Below, piece after piece: positions 1 to 8,362 of a stretch of DNA of 64,000 bases. Source of the DNA: Rebecca billardiae RCC1528. Taxonomy: Eukaryota > Haptophyta. The stretch is taken from assembly GCA_965240325.2 (NCBI GenBank), contig OZ251222.1, positions 1,984,001-2,048,000 of the forward strand, in the 5' to 3' direction. The translations under genes were made by a program, and so were the position numbers. The first letter of the stretch is position 1. Each line of letters begins with the position of its first letter. Below the pieces are notes generated by a model. The model was not told the origin of the DNA. It ran no database searches and saw nothing but the letters and a program-made list of their open reading frames with translations.

Positions 1-32
1 CGCGCGGAGGCGGCTTGGCAAGGAGGGCCCTT

Positions 33-1720
33 CGTATCAGTGATACAGGCAGATACAGTGATACAGTGATACAGCAGGTGGCCTGGTAGTCCGGGTGGTG
101 GCAGTCTGCCGTCTGGAGTCTGGGCGTGTGCCGGCGAGTGCCGGCGGCAGCAGAGTTGAGCAGTCCGGGCGCGGACAGGGACGATTGCGGCGGCCTGAAC
201 AGGGAGTTCCCGGCCCCGACGGTGGTGAAGTTGGCTCGCCTGCGTGCCGCGGATGATCAGTCAACGGTGAGCAAGACGGGGGGGGGCGGGGCGGGGGGCG
301 ACACGGCACGAGGCCCTGACGGCCGAGCTGGCTGGCGAGCCGTTGTGCGCCGCAGCATACGCAGCGCCGCACGCGCGCTGCCGGCGAGGGCACGGGCGGT
401 GATCAGACACGGCGGCGGCCAGCAGGCACGGTGCCGGCTCTCGCCTGCGCGCTCGGCCCGCAGGGCGCGTGCCAGTCAGTCATTGGCGCGGCAGCCGGCG
501 GCGGCTGCGACGTGCCGTCAGCGGCCGCCGCGGGCGTGCGTGGCGACAACTGCAGCGATGCCTGGCTGTCGCGGTGCGGCTCGCAGAACAGCGCACGGGC
601 GCCACGTCTCCATCACGCCACGGCTCCAGCGCGCCCTGACGCGGCCCGGCACTCACGCCCACACGAGCTGCGAAGACGCGCGCCTTGCCATCGCGCGAGA
701 GTGGGGGTCGTCGGGCCCGGCCGCGAATCGCCGGCGGCCGTTTTGAAACCCGCTGCCGCTGTATCACTGTATCACTGTACCATCGGCGACGGCTTCATGG
801 GCGGTGACAGTTGGCGGGCGTCAATCTCGCCTGCCTGAGCTGTGTGCGTCTCTTATTCTTAGTAAACTGTATCTGCCTGTATCACTGATACGGGGGGGCT
901 CCTCCCGGCCGCGCCGCCGCGCCGCGCCGCCGTCCACCCGGACTGCCGCCACCCGGACTACAGGCCACCTGTATCACTGTATCACTGTATCTGCCTGTAT
1001 CACTGATACGGGGGGGCTCCTCCGGCCTCCCGGCCCGCGCCGCCGCGCCGCGCCGCCGTCCACCCGGACTGCCGCCACCCGGACTACAGGCCACCTGTAT
1101 CACTGTATCACTGTATCTGCCTGTATCACTGATACGGGGGGGCTCCTCCGCCGGCCGCGCCGCCGCGCCGCGCCGCCGTCCACCCGGACTGCCGCCACCC
1201 GGACTACAGGCCACCTGTATCACTGTATCACTGTATCTGCCTGTATCACTGATACGGCAGGGGCTCTGCCGAGGAGCCCCCCTGTATCAGTGATACAGGC
1301 AAATACAGTGATACAGTGATACAGGTGGCCTGTAGTCCGGGTGGCGGCAGTCCGGGTGGACGGCGGCGCGGCGCGGCGGCGCGGCCGGGAGGAGCCCGGC
1401 CCCCGTATCAGTGATACAGGCAGATACAGTGATACAGTGATACAGGTTGAGGTGGCCTGTAGTCCGGGTGGCGGCAGTCCGGGTGGACGGCGGCGCGGGC
1501 CGCGGCGCGGCGGCGCGGCCGGGAGGAGCCCCCCCGTATCAGTGATACAGGCAAATACAGTGATACAGTGATACGGGTGGCCTGTAGTCCGGGTGGCGGC
1601 AGTCCGGGCGGGCGGCTGCCGGCGCGTGCTGCGCGGCGGCGTGGCCGGGACGGGAGCCCCCCGTATCAGTGATACAGGCGAATACAGTGATACAGTGATA
1701 CAGGTGGCCTGTAGTCCGGA
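33..1720. repeat. Inverted array of TATCAGTGATAC-centred repeats
   Basis: Nine or so copies of a unit of about 100-130 bp. Each holds a stretch with two or three TATCACTG-type boxes and the 12-bp palindrome TATCAGTGATAC, followed by a CG-rich segment (CCGGACTGCCGCC, GGACTACAGGCCACC). Copies near 870, 970, 1097 and 1218 lie in one orientation. Copies near 1284, 1406, 1537 and 1663, plus a single copy at 33-105, lie in the other. The switch point is about 1,245-1,300. Reading frames here are repeat artefacts. No transposase is visible. Confidence 0.85.
830..870 (+). repeat. 41-bp sequence shared with 37,755-37,795 (inverted copy)
   Basis: This 41-bp AT/GC-mixed stretch contains GCGTCTCTTATTCTTAG and is found again, exactly and in reverse complement, at 37,755-37,795. 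It interrupts the TATCAG array. No function is evident. Confidence 0.85.
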
Positions 1721-1799
1721 TTAGGCGGTAGTCCGGGCGGCGGGCGGCGCGCTGACGTATGGACACGGTGCCGCGGCGGCTGGGGCTGTGCAGCCTGTC

Positions 1800-1905
1800 G
1801 GCTCAGGGCCCTGTATCAGCCGGCATTGATACACAGCTGGGGCTGTATCAGGTGGCATTGATACACAGCCGGGCTGTATCAGCTGGTGTTGGTGCCCACT
1901 GATAC
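1800..1905. repeat. Short TGTATCAG/TTGATACA repeats
   Basis: Three to four degenerate units of about 47 bp alternate GTATCAG and TTGATACA around CAGCTGGGGCTG or CAGCCGGGCTG. They look like a derived form of the array to the left. Confidence 0.6.
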
Positions 1906-2042
1906 AGCCCAAGATGAGTATTGTCTAAGGGGGATCAGACGTGTGCCGCCGGCCAACCAGCGCTCGCGGACGGCTGCGCTTCTCGGAAACTACAGATTCT
2001 GGCAAAACTCGGGGGGCACGCCTGTCGCGCCCTTAGCTAGCA

Positions 2043-2698
2043 TCTCACATCTGCATCATGATTGAGACATGATCATCGCACTGTGACATGGCGGGCATCT
2101 GTGGCACGCGATTGACGACTTGGATTTCCTCAGAGGACTCCTGATTGCTTAGATTCGGAGTGATGGACTTAGTGGAGTTGGTCATTCAGCTAGACATTCA
2201 GAACAGTTCACTGTCAGTTGGACGCCGTCAGCATACCGCCCGTCGGCGGATCCAGCTATATGATTAATATGATGACTATTTAAATGAGCAGCGATATCCT
2301 AAGGCAGGATATGATGACGAACGCCATGCGTAGTCTGTATTCCGCGCCAATTTCCATCGCAGCCGGAGTCTCACATCTGCATCATGATTGAGACATGATC
2401 ATCGCACTGTGACATGGCGGGCATCTGTGGCACGCGATTGACGACTTGGATTCCCTCAGAGGACTCCTGATTGCTTAGATTCGGAGTGATGGACTTAGTG
2501 GAGTTGGTCATTCAGCTAGACATTCAGAACAGTTCACCGTCAGTACTCAGTTGGACGCCGTCAGCATACCGCCCGTCGGCGGATCCAGCTATATGATTAA
2601 TGACTATTTAAATGAGCAGCGATATCCTAAGGCAGGATATGATGACGAACGCCATGCGTAGTCTATATTCCGCGCCAATTTCCATCGCAGCCGGAGTC
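2043..2698 (+). repeat. 326-bp direct tandem duplication
   Basis: The stretch starting TCTCACATCTGCATCATG at 2043 recurs at 2369. The two copies run side by side and end in GCAGCCGGAGTC. They differ by a few substitutions and by two small indels (a short insertion near 2,543 in copy 2 and loss of about 5 nt near 2,598). No reading frame is conserved between them. Confidence 0.85.
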
Positions 2699-3208
2699 TG
2701 TCGGCGTCGGCGAACTCGGCGGCGCCGGGCCGCCCGCGGCGCGGTCTAGTGACCGAGACTCCGCGTCACCGAGTGATGTTGTCTACATCACTCTGACTCT
2801 CTGAATGAGAAGTGACGGAGAGCCTGTCTGTCTTCGGAGTTAGCGCGCTATTTAGACGACTCTGACTTCAGCTAGTGAGTATTATAATGATAATAATAAA
2901 TTATAATAACGACCGACGTCGGACGACACCGAATGCCGATCAGCGGGGCTGGCCAGGGTAGGGCTGGAGGCTTCGGCCGCCAGCCTGATCACCCGGAGCC
3001 CGTTAAAATTTATAAAGGGGATCGAATTTTAAAACTCCGGTCTCCGTGGCACGGAAGTACTCACTCAGTATATATACTAGAATGAGAATGACTGAATTGT
3101 CACGCAGCTGCGATATTCCGTTATAGGCGTTAGGATTCGCACACCGCCGGGCGCATGCACTCATGCAGAGACATTGGAGTGGCTGCTGCTCGCGAGCCTG
3201 GCGCAGCC
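2699..3208. other. Gene-free AT-richer stretch
   Basis: No supported gene. The region changes from GC-rich to AT-rich, with ATAATAATAAATTATAATAA near 2,890 and TATATATAC near 3,070. It lies beyond the 3' end of the minus-strand gene at 3,209. Confidence 0.5.
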
Positions 3209-4264
3209 CTAACCAGCAGCAACCATGGCGTCTGCGTCCGCAAGGGTCGGCATGGGTGGCGGCGGGAGATTCGGTGGAAGCATGCTTTCGTGGTACCTGC
3301 GCACGCTCTTGGACAGGCTGGACGCCGCCGGCTGCGCGCCCTCGATGTCGTCCACACGATTTGTCCGCTTCGATGGCATTTTGTCAGGGTAGTGCCGATT
3401 GCCCGGGTCCACGTACGGCCCGGAGGCGCGCCACACCGGCGGAGGATTGCACTTCGTGTCGTGCTGCGCGCCGAAGATGTCGTCCACGCGATTCGTCTCC
3501 CGCGTGGCGAACATGCCATACTTCTTGTGGAAGGCGTCGGCAAAGCACTTGTCAATGTCGTCGGTGCGCAGCGCGTAGAATTCGCCCGGTGCGCGTGGGT
3601 ACGCCCGGCCCGGCACGGGCATGCGGGTGGCGACGGGTGGCATCGGCTTCCCACCCACGCTGATGTACGTCGGCTCGAGTGGGTTTGTGCCGCGCGGGCC
3701 GGTGCTGCGCCACTTCTCGCGCTCGTTTGACACGTCGCGCATGTCTGGCGGCTGCGGCCGCGTCCCGGATGACGAGTAGAAGCGCTGGTGCCACGTGCCG
3801 CTGTTGACGTCGCGGTAGTCGAGCGAATGCGTGTCGCGTGTCTTACTCGCGCTGCGGGACCGCCTTTCTGGAGGCGGCATCGTCCACTGCTTCTCACGCG
3901 TCGACATGGCTTCTGTGATCGAGCGCGGGCCGATGTTCTCCGCGTACCGGTAGGATGGCAGCGTGTATGCCGGCTGCAGGGGGTCGACCTTCCTGTTGGC
4001 GCTCAGCCAGTGGCCACCGCTCTTAGAGCCCTGCATGTGCGGGCAAGGGATGCGTGGCATGCGACAGGGGTGAGGAGGCTGGGAGGGAGCCAGCCGCTGC
4101 ATGGTGGTGCGCGGGTAATGGGTGCGCACCTGGACGTCAGAGTAATCCCACGGGCGGTTGTCGTTTTTGCGTACGCGAGCGACGGTTGAGGCCGGTGACG
4201 CGCCGGCGATGTCCGATACTGCAAGCGGATCGCGCGGCTTGTCGTAAAACTTGCCGCCGTACAT
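3209..4264 (-). CDS. Uncharacterised protein with TNPLEPTY/TNRVDDI motifs, possibly flagellar
   Basis: Single-exon 351-aa ORF that starts at an ATG (MYGGKFYDKPRDPL). It has no signal peptide or membrane segment and is rich in Pro, Arg and Tyr. Short recurring motifs are visible: DYSDV/DYRDV, TNPLEPTYI, a related VDPLQPAYTLPSY, and two copies of TNRVDDI followed by GAQ (TNRVDDIFGAQ, TNRVDDIEGAQ). Motifs of the style NPL-P-Y and R-DDI-GA occur, as far as I recall, in poorly known proteins of flagellated protists; I cannot name a family. It is head to head with the DUF2358 gene, 210 bp apart. The conserved short motifs on a non-repetitive background make it a real gene rather than a shadow. Function is unknown. 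Confidence 0.7.
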   Translation of the reverse strand: MYGGKFYDKPRDPLAVSDIAGASPASTVARVRKNDNRPWDYSDVQVRTHYPRTTMQRLAPSQPPHPCRMPRIPCPHMQGSKSGGHWLSANRKVDPLQPAYTLPSYRYAENIGPRSITEAMSTREKQWTMPPPERRSRSASKTRDTHSLDYRDVNSGTWHQRFYSSSGTRPQPPDMRDVSNEREKWRSTGPRGTNPLEPTYISVGGKPMPPVATRMPVPGRAYPRAPGEFYALRTDDIDKCFADAFHKKYGMFATRETNRVDDIFGAQHDTKCNPPPVWRASGPYVDPGNRHYPDKMPSKRTNRVDDIEGAQPAASSLSKSVRRYHESMLPPNLPPPPMPTLADADAMVAAG

Positions 4265-4474
4265 GGCTGGGGCGTGGGAGCACGCAGGCGCACGAAGTCG
4301 TTACGCGGTCACTTGCGATGGTTTCTTGCTCACCGGCTTCTGACCAAGCAAGTTTGGCCGCCATCGCCCTTTATTCCGCAGCCTGTGCGCGACGAAACCC
4401 TCTGACGCGTGGCCATTACGGCCAATTAGTCCGGCCAATTGGATTTCGAGCGGGTGCCGCAACGATCGCGGACG
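4265..4474. promoter_or_regulatory. Shared 5' region of two divergent genes
   Basis: 210 bp separate the ATG codons of the 3,209 gene (-) and the 4,475 gene (+), so both promoters must lie here or overlap. It holds an imperfect repeat GGCCAATTAGTCCGGCCAATT near 4,420-4,440 with two CCAAT boxes. No TATA box was recognised. Confidence 0.5.
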
Positions 4475-5365
4475 ATGACGCGTCTTTCACGGTGGCTCGT
4501 CTGGGCGGCGCTGTGCACATTGGGAGATGGCGTGCACTTGCCGCGCCCGGGGGTCTGCCGAACGGCGCGTTGCAGCCGCGCGATGCTCTCTGGCGCCGCT
4601 GGCCCGCGTTCCGTGAGCGCGCTCGGCGCCGGCCTGCACGCGCGGCTCGAGGTGGCACACGCGCGCGCCCTGAGCGTACCTTGCCCGTTCTGGCGGCGTC
4701 GCTTCACGGACGGCGTGGAAGCTCTGCAGCAGGTCGTCTCATTCGTCTGGTCGCGGCACAAGTCGCTACCTCTCGGCCTCGCCCGCCCCTCCAACGCCCC
4801 CGCCAAGCGCGATGGCCTCACGCTGGCAGAGCTGGCGTCTGTGCTGGAGACGGACTTTGGCGTGCGTCGCGCGTACGTGACGGGCCGGCTGACTCGGGCG
4901 GTGTACGCGGAGGACTGCTTCTTCGACGGTCCCGATCCCGACATGCCCGTGCGAGGCGTGCGCAAGTACTGCCTCGCCGTCTCCGGCTTGTTTGACGCGC
5001 CGTCATCGGCATGCACGCTGGCGGGCGCACCACTCGTCGACGAGGCGGCTGGCGCGATCATTTGCCACTGGAGACTGTCGGGACGGCTGCACCTGCCGTG
5101 GCGGCCGGCGTTCAAGCCGTACCTCGGGTATACGACGTACACCGTCGACCCGGCGACCGGTCTGATCTCCACGGCCGTCGAGGCGTGGAGTGTGCACCCG
5201 GCTGCAGCATTCCTGAGCGTTCTTGCGCCAGCGCTGGTCCGCATGGTGCCAAGCGCACCCGAGGTGGGCTCGCTCGACGAGTGGCTGCGGGCATGGGAGG
5301 AGGCCGGCGCTGCACGTCCCCCGCATTTGGGCACTGCGTGGTCGTCGCTGCGCGAGTTGCTGTGA
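4475..5365 (+). CDS. DUF2358 / NTF2-like domain protein, probably plastid-targeted
   Basis: 296-aa single-exon ORF. I chose the ATG at 4475 (MTRLSRWLVWAALCTLGDG) because the longer frame has only a TTG upstream and this ATG opens a hydrophobic, signal-like leader, as expected for a protein entering a complex plastid. Residues of about 105-250 resemble the DUF2358 branch of the NTF2/SnoaL-like fold: YAEDCFFDGPDPDMPVRG, then WRLSGRLHLPWRP, then GYTTYTVDPATGLI and a conserved E-x-W. Members are small alpha/beta cone proteins of unknown activity, common in cyanobacteria and algae. No catalytic residues can be assigned. The targeting is inferred from the leader only. Confidence 0.75.
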   Translation: MTRLSRWLVWAALCTLGDGVHLPRPGVCRTARCSRAMLSGAAGPRSVSALGAGLHARLEVAHARALSVPCPFWRRRFTDGVEALQQVVSFVWSRHKSLPLGLARPSNAPAKRDGLTLAELASVLETDFGVRRAYVTGRLTRAVYAEDCFFDGPDPDMPVRGVRKYCLAVSGLFDAPSSACTLAGAPLVDEAAGAIICHWRLSGRLHLPWRPAFKPYLGYTTYTVDPATGLISTAVEAWSVHPAAAFLSVLAPALVRMVPSAPEVGSLDEWLRAWEEAGAARPPHLGTAWSSLRELL

Positions 5366-5798
5366 CGAGCTGCCTTGCCGCCGCTCATCTGCAGGCTGAT
5401 GATCCATCACTGAGAATCATGTGACACCCGCTGCAGCTGCGGACCCCATGCCCTGGGGGGCTTGGGGCCGGGAGGCGGACGCCGGACGAGCCGGAGGCCC
5501 GGAGCTGGCACTACGGCCACGGCCACGGCCTGGCGGGGCGTGCTGCGGCACAGCCCCGCCATCTTTGAAAAGGTGGCAGGCCGTGCACTCAGCCGCGTGG
5601 CGTGTCGTCACTACAATCCCGGATCAGGTCGGGCGGTGAATCGGATGATGCCGGCCGCGCCGCCACTCCCAGTCCCACTGTCGCGGGCAACGGCATTTTG
5701 CCTTTTGGCAGCCTGGGGGCCATGGGCATGGGCTGGGCCTGGCCCTGGGCCTGGGGCCCTGGGGGGCGCTCGAACTGCCGCCAACTGAGTAGTATGTG

Positions 5799-5802
5799 TA
5801 TA

Positions 5803-5837
<35 letters not shown>

Positions 5838-5856
5838 GTATATGTATATACATATA
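5799..5856. repeat. (TA)n microsatellite, interrupted
   Basis: Runs of TA broken by CATA and TATGTA. The YIYIY frames that cross it are artefacts. Confidence 0.9.
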
Positions 5857-6003
5857 CCGTACTAACGCTACTATGTCTAATCAGTACTGACTGACAGACT
5901 GACAGTGACCGTACTCGGTACTGTCTACTGACTGTCTAGTGAGTAGTGTCTGAGTAACTAGTGAATAGTGATGAATATGATCGGTCATCCGGATCGGATA
6001 TGA

Positions 6004-6006
<3 letters not shown>

Positions 6007-6052
<46 letters not shown>
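6007..6052. repeat. (AT)n microsatellite
   Basis: Uninterrupted AT dinucleotides of about 46 bp, in sharp contrast with the GC-rich surroundings. Confidence 0.95.
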
Positions 6053-6058
<6 letters not shown>

Positions 6059-6224
6059 TAATGAGTGAATGAATATAGTAGTAGTTTTACTGTACTCTAC
6101 TTACTGCCGCCGCTGGCACCGCTGCACGGCCTCTTCGGACTGAATCATCGCTTGCCTAGGTGGGAGTATGGCAACTGCCACTGGGCCTGGCGGCAGACTG
6201 AGACGGCTGACGGGTGTCAGGTGA

Positions 6225-7985
6225 TCAGCCAATGCGGCTGAGCGTGACCTCGATGATGTCGATGACAGCGCGGGTGGTGCCGAACACGGTCGTGAGCGCG
6301 CAGAAGACTGCGCACACGACATTAACCGGGACCAGCCAGCGCGGCAGCCGGAGCTCGCCCATGCTGTGCAGCTTGAGCGAGAAGACAAAGGGCGTCCCTG
6401 CCATGACCGCCTGGCACATTGCCCCGAGCAGCGCGATGAGCAAGTCCAGCCGAGGCAACGCGAGGACGACGAGCGCGCACATGGTCGTCGTGAGCGCGCG
6501 CGTGCGCACAAACGCGTGCAGCTGCCGCGCGCGCGAGAACCTGCCTCGCGGCGCCGCGGCGCCCTCGAGGTCGTCGCTCGCAGCGGCTGGTGCTGGCACG
6601 CTGCTGCTGCTGCTGCCGCCCACGCCGCTGGATGAGCCGTGGTGTGCTGCCGGCGGCGCGGACCGGTTCTCGATCACCTCGAGGGCGGGCTGCAGCTGCA
6701 GCGGGAAGGTCAGCAGCACCGCGGACGCAACAACCGTGTTCACCGCCCCGAACAGGTGCCCCGCGTGGTGGCGCCTCTCGAGGAAGGCTGTGATGGAGCC
6801 CGAGCGCACCTCGGGGAATGCGACGGCGCACGCCGCGCCAAGGGCGCCAAACATGCACGAGAGGCTGACGTTGGCGGCCACGAGCACCGGCGTGAAGTCG
6901 TCGCGCGACGCATCCGCCCACTCGCCCTCAAACGCCGACTCTGACGTCACCGTGCCTGTCGGCCTGTGCCCGTCATCCGCAGCGGCGCCAGCCGCCGCCG
7001 CAGGCCAGGCAGTCGGCTGAGCTGCGCCGTCGGCGCCCTCGGGCTGCACGCTGGCCGGAGCGGCCTCGAAGCTAAGGGCGGCGCCGCGCGGTGGTGACGC
7101 GTCGCGTGCGCCCTGCGCGGGCCCCGCGCCGTCCAGGCCGGCGGCCTGCGCGTCTTCGGGCGCTGGCGAGGCCGAGGCGATGGCATGGCTGGGGCCAGGC
7201 GGCGGCCCAGGCGGAGCAAGGGCGGCGCCGTGTGCGCCCATTGCCATGAGCTCGACCGCGCCCTCGCGCTCAGCCGACAGCTTCTCCACGCCCGCGCGCG
7301 CATCGAGCACCCTGGTCGCCGTCTCCACCGGCAGCACGAGCGCGATCCCCTCGTACGCATAGAAGAGCGCGCCGAGGCAGAGCGCCACGTCGCCTGCGCT
7401 GTCCGGCCAAAGCGCGCTGCCCGACGCATGCTGCCCGTTTGTGATCTCGTGGAGCGCGGCACCGACGGCCGTGGCGCACGCCAAGAACATGAGCGTGTTC
7501 GCCACCATCGACAGGGGCGTCAGCGCGTGGATGCTCGGGATCATCGAGAAGAGCAGCGCGAGCACATACACGGGCAGCACACAGAGCGCGAAGGGCATCG
7601 ACGGCCGCGCCGCGCGCAGATTTGTGGCCACCAGCGCGATGAAGACGCAGCACACGCCGAGCTGCTGGGCCACGATCAGTGCGTCTATGAACCGGGCACC
7701 CGCCGCGCCAAAGGTCGCCCGTCCGACGTCGGTGAAGGTGACAACGCGCGGACTGTTCAGCCGCCGCTTGCACCAGACGAGCAGCGACATGCTGTACGTG
7801 CCCTGAATGGTGATGATCGCGAGCAGCACCAGTCCGACGAAGGGGCCAACACGCGCGAACGCGGCCGGGAGCGCGAGGCATCCTGGCCCGAAGTTCCCCT
7901 TGACAATGTGCGCAAAGGCTTCGAAGCGATTCGTCGTCGAGCGGTGCACGCCGCCCCGCGACATCGTTGATCGCGGCTCGTGCAT
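6225..7985 (-). CDS. Amino acid transporter, AAAP (Aa_trans) family
   Basis: 586-aa single-exon ORF with an ATG start. The N-terminus reads FEAFAHIVKGNFGPGCLALP, the first-helix signature of AAAP proteins (compare KGNLGTGFLALP in SLC36-type proton-coupled transporters). Further hydrophobic helices follow: GPFVGLVLLAIITIQGTYSM; FIDALIVAQQLGVCCVFIAL; ALCVLPVYVLALLFSMI; and, near the C-terminus, MCALVVLALPRLDLLIALLGAMCQ and VPVNVVCAVFCALTTVFG. About eleven segments are plausible. A long Ala/Pro-rich hydrophilic insertion (about residues 225-345) separates the middle helices and is not a usual part of the family. Expected role: proton-driven amino acid transport across the plasma or vacuolar membrane; substrate unknown. 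Confidence 0.85.
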   Translation of the reverse strand: MHEPRSTMSRGGVHRSTTNRFEAFAHIVKGNFGPGCLALPAAFARVGPFVGLVLLAIITIQGTYSMSLLVWCKRRLNSPRVVTFTDVGRATFGAAGARFIDALIVAQQLGVCCVFIALVATNLRAARPSMPFALCVLPVYVLALLFSMIPSIHALTPLSMVANTLMFLACATAVGAALHEITNGQHASGSALWPDSAGDVALCLGALFYAYEGIALVLPVETATRVLDARAGVEKLSAEREGAVELMAMGAHGAALAPPGPPPGPSHAIASASPAPEDAQAAGLDGAGPAQGARDASPPRGAALSFEAAPASVQPEGADGAAQPTAWPAAAAGAAADDGHRPTGTVTSESAFEGEWADASRDDFTPVLVAANVSLSCMFGALGAACAVAFPEVRSGSITAFLERRHHAGHLFGAVNTVVASAVLLTFPLQLQPALEVIENRSAPPAAHHGSSSGVGGSSSSSVPAPAAASDDLEGAAAPRGRFSRARQLHAFVRTRALTTTMCALVVLALPRLDLLIALLGAMCQAVMAGTPFVFSLKLHSMGELRLPRWLVPVNVVCAVFCALTTVFGTTRAVIDIIEVTLSRIG

Positions 7986-8362
7986 CCGCTGCCGCTACTT
8001 AAACCAATATGTCGTGCCAAAAATGCCAGCTAGTTTTTTTTTCCAGCCCGCTCTCCCTCATTTTTCATGATGTTGTTGTCGGCGGCGGCGGCTGGGTCTC
8101 ACAGTGACTCGAGTGAGTACTGACGGCAACAACTGGCAACAAGTGCACGGTGCGCACCGACGCAGGTCCGGCGGGCGTAGGTGTCCTCGGCTAGCTCTGG
8201 CAGTGCGCAGCAGTACTTTCGGAATCGCTGACCGGTAACTAGTGCGGCGCGCGACGCACGCCAACACGGGCCTCGTGTCGATCGTGACACCGACGAGTGA
8301 CGACGATTGTCGATCGACGGGTCGGCCGCCTCACGCGAGTAGTGGCAACCACTGACGACGGA
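7986..8362. other. Gene-free spacer
   Basis: 377 bp between the 5' end of the transporter and the 3' end of the tRNA-ribosyltransferase, both on the minus strand. It must hold the transporter promoter. A T-rich run (TAGTTTTTTTTTCCAG) lies at 8,032-8,045. Nothing else was recognised. Confidence 0.45.

Larger units (their letters stand above)
5366..6224. other. Gene-free stretch with TA microsatellites
   Basis: Between the 3' ends of two convergent genes. It contains GC-rich low-complexity sequence to about 5,790, then AT-rich DNA with many ACTGACTG/TAGTGA-like words. No supported gene was seen. Confidence 0.5.

Noticed and set aside
804-1319. ORFs within the TATCAG array
   Set aside because: Repeat-derived, present on both strands with equal length, no protein-like features.
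33-1720. CRISPR array
   Set aside because: Units switch orientation, the spacers are themselves repeated rather than unique, there are no cas genes, and the genome is eukaryotic.
33-1720. tetO-like operators (TATCACTGATA core)
   Set aside because: The resemblance is limited to an 11-12-bp palindrome; a TetR-type regulator in this context has no support.
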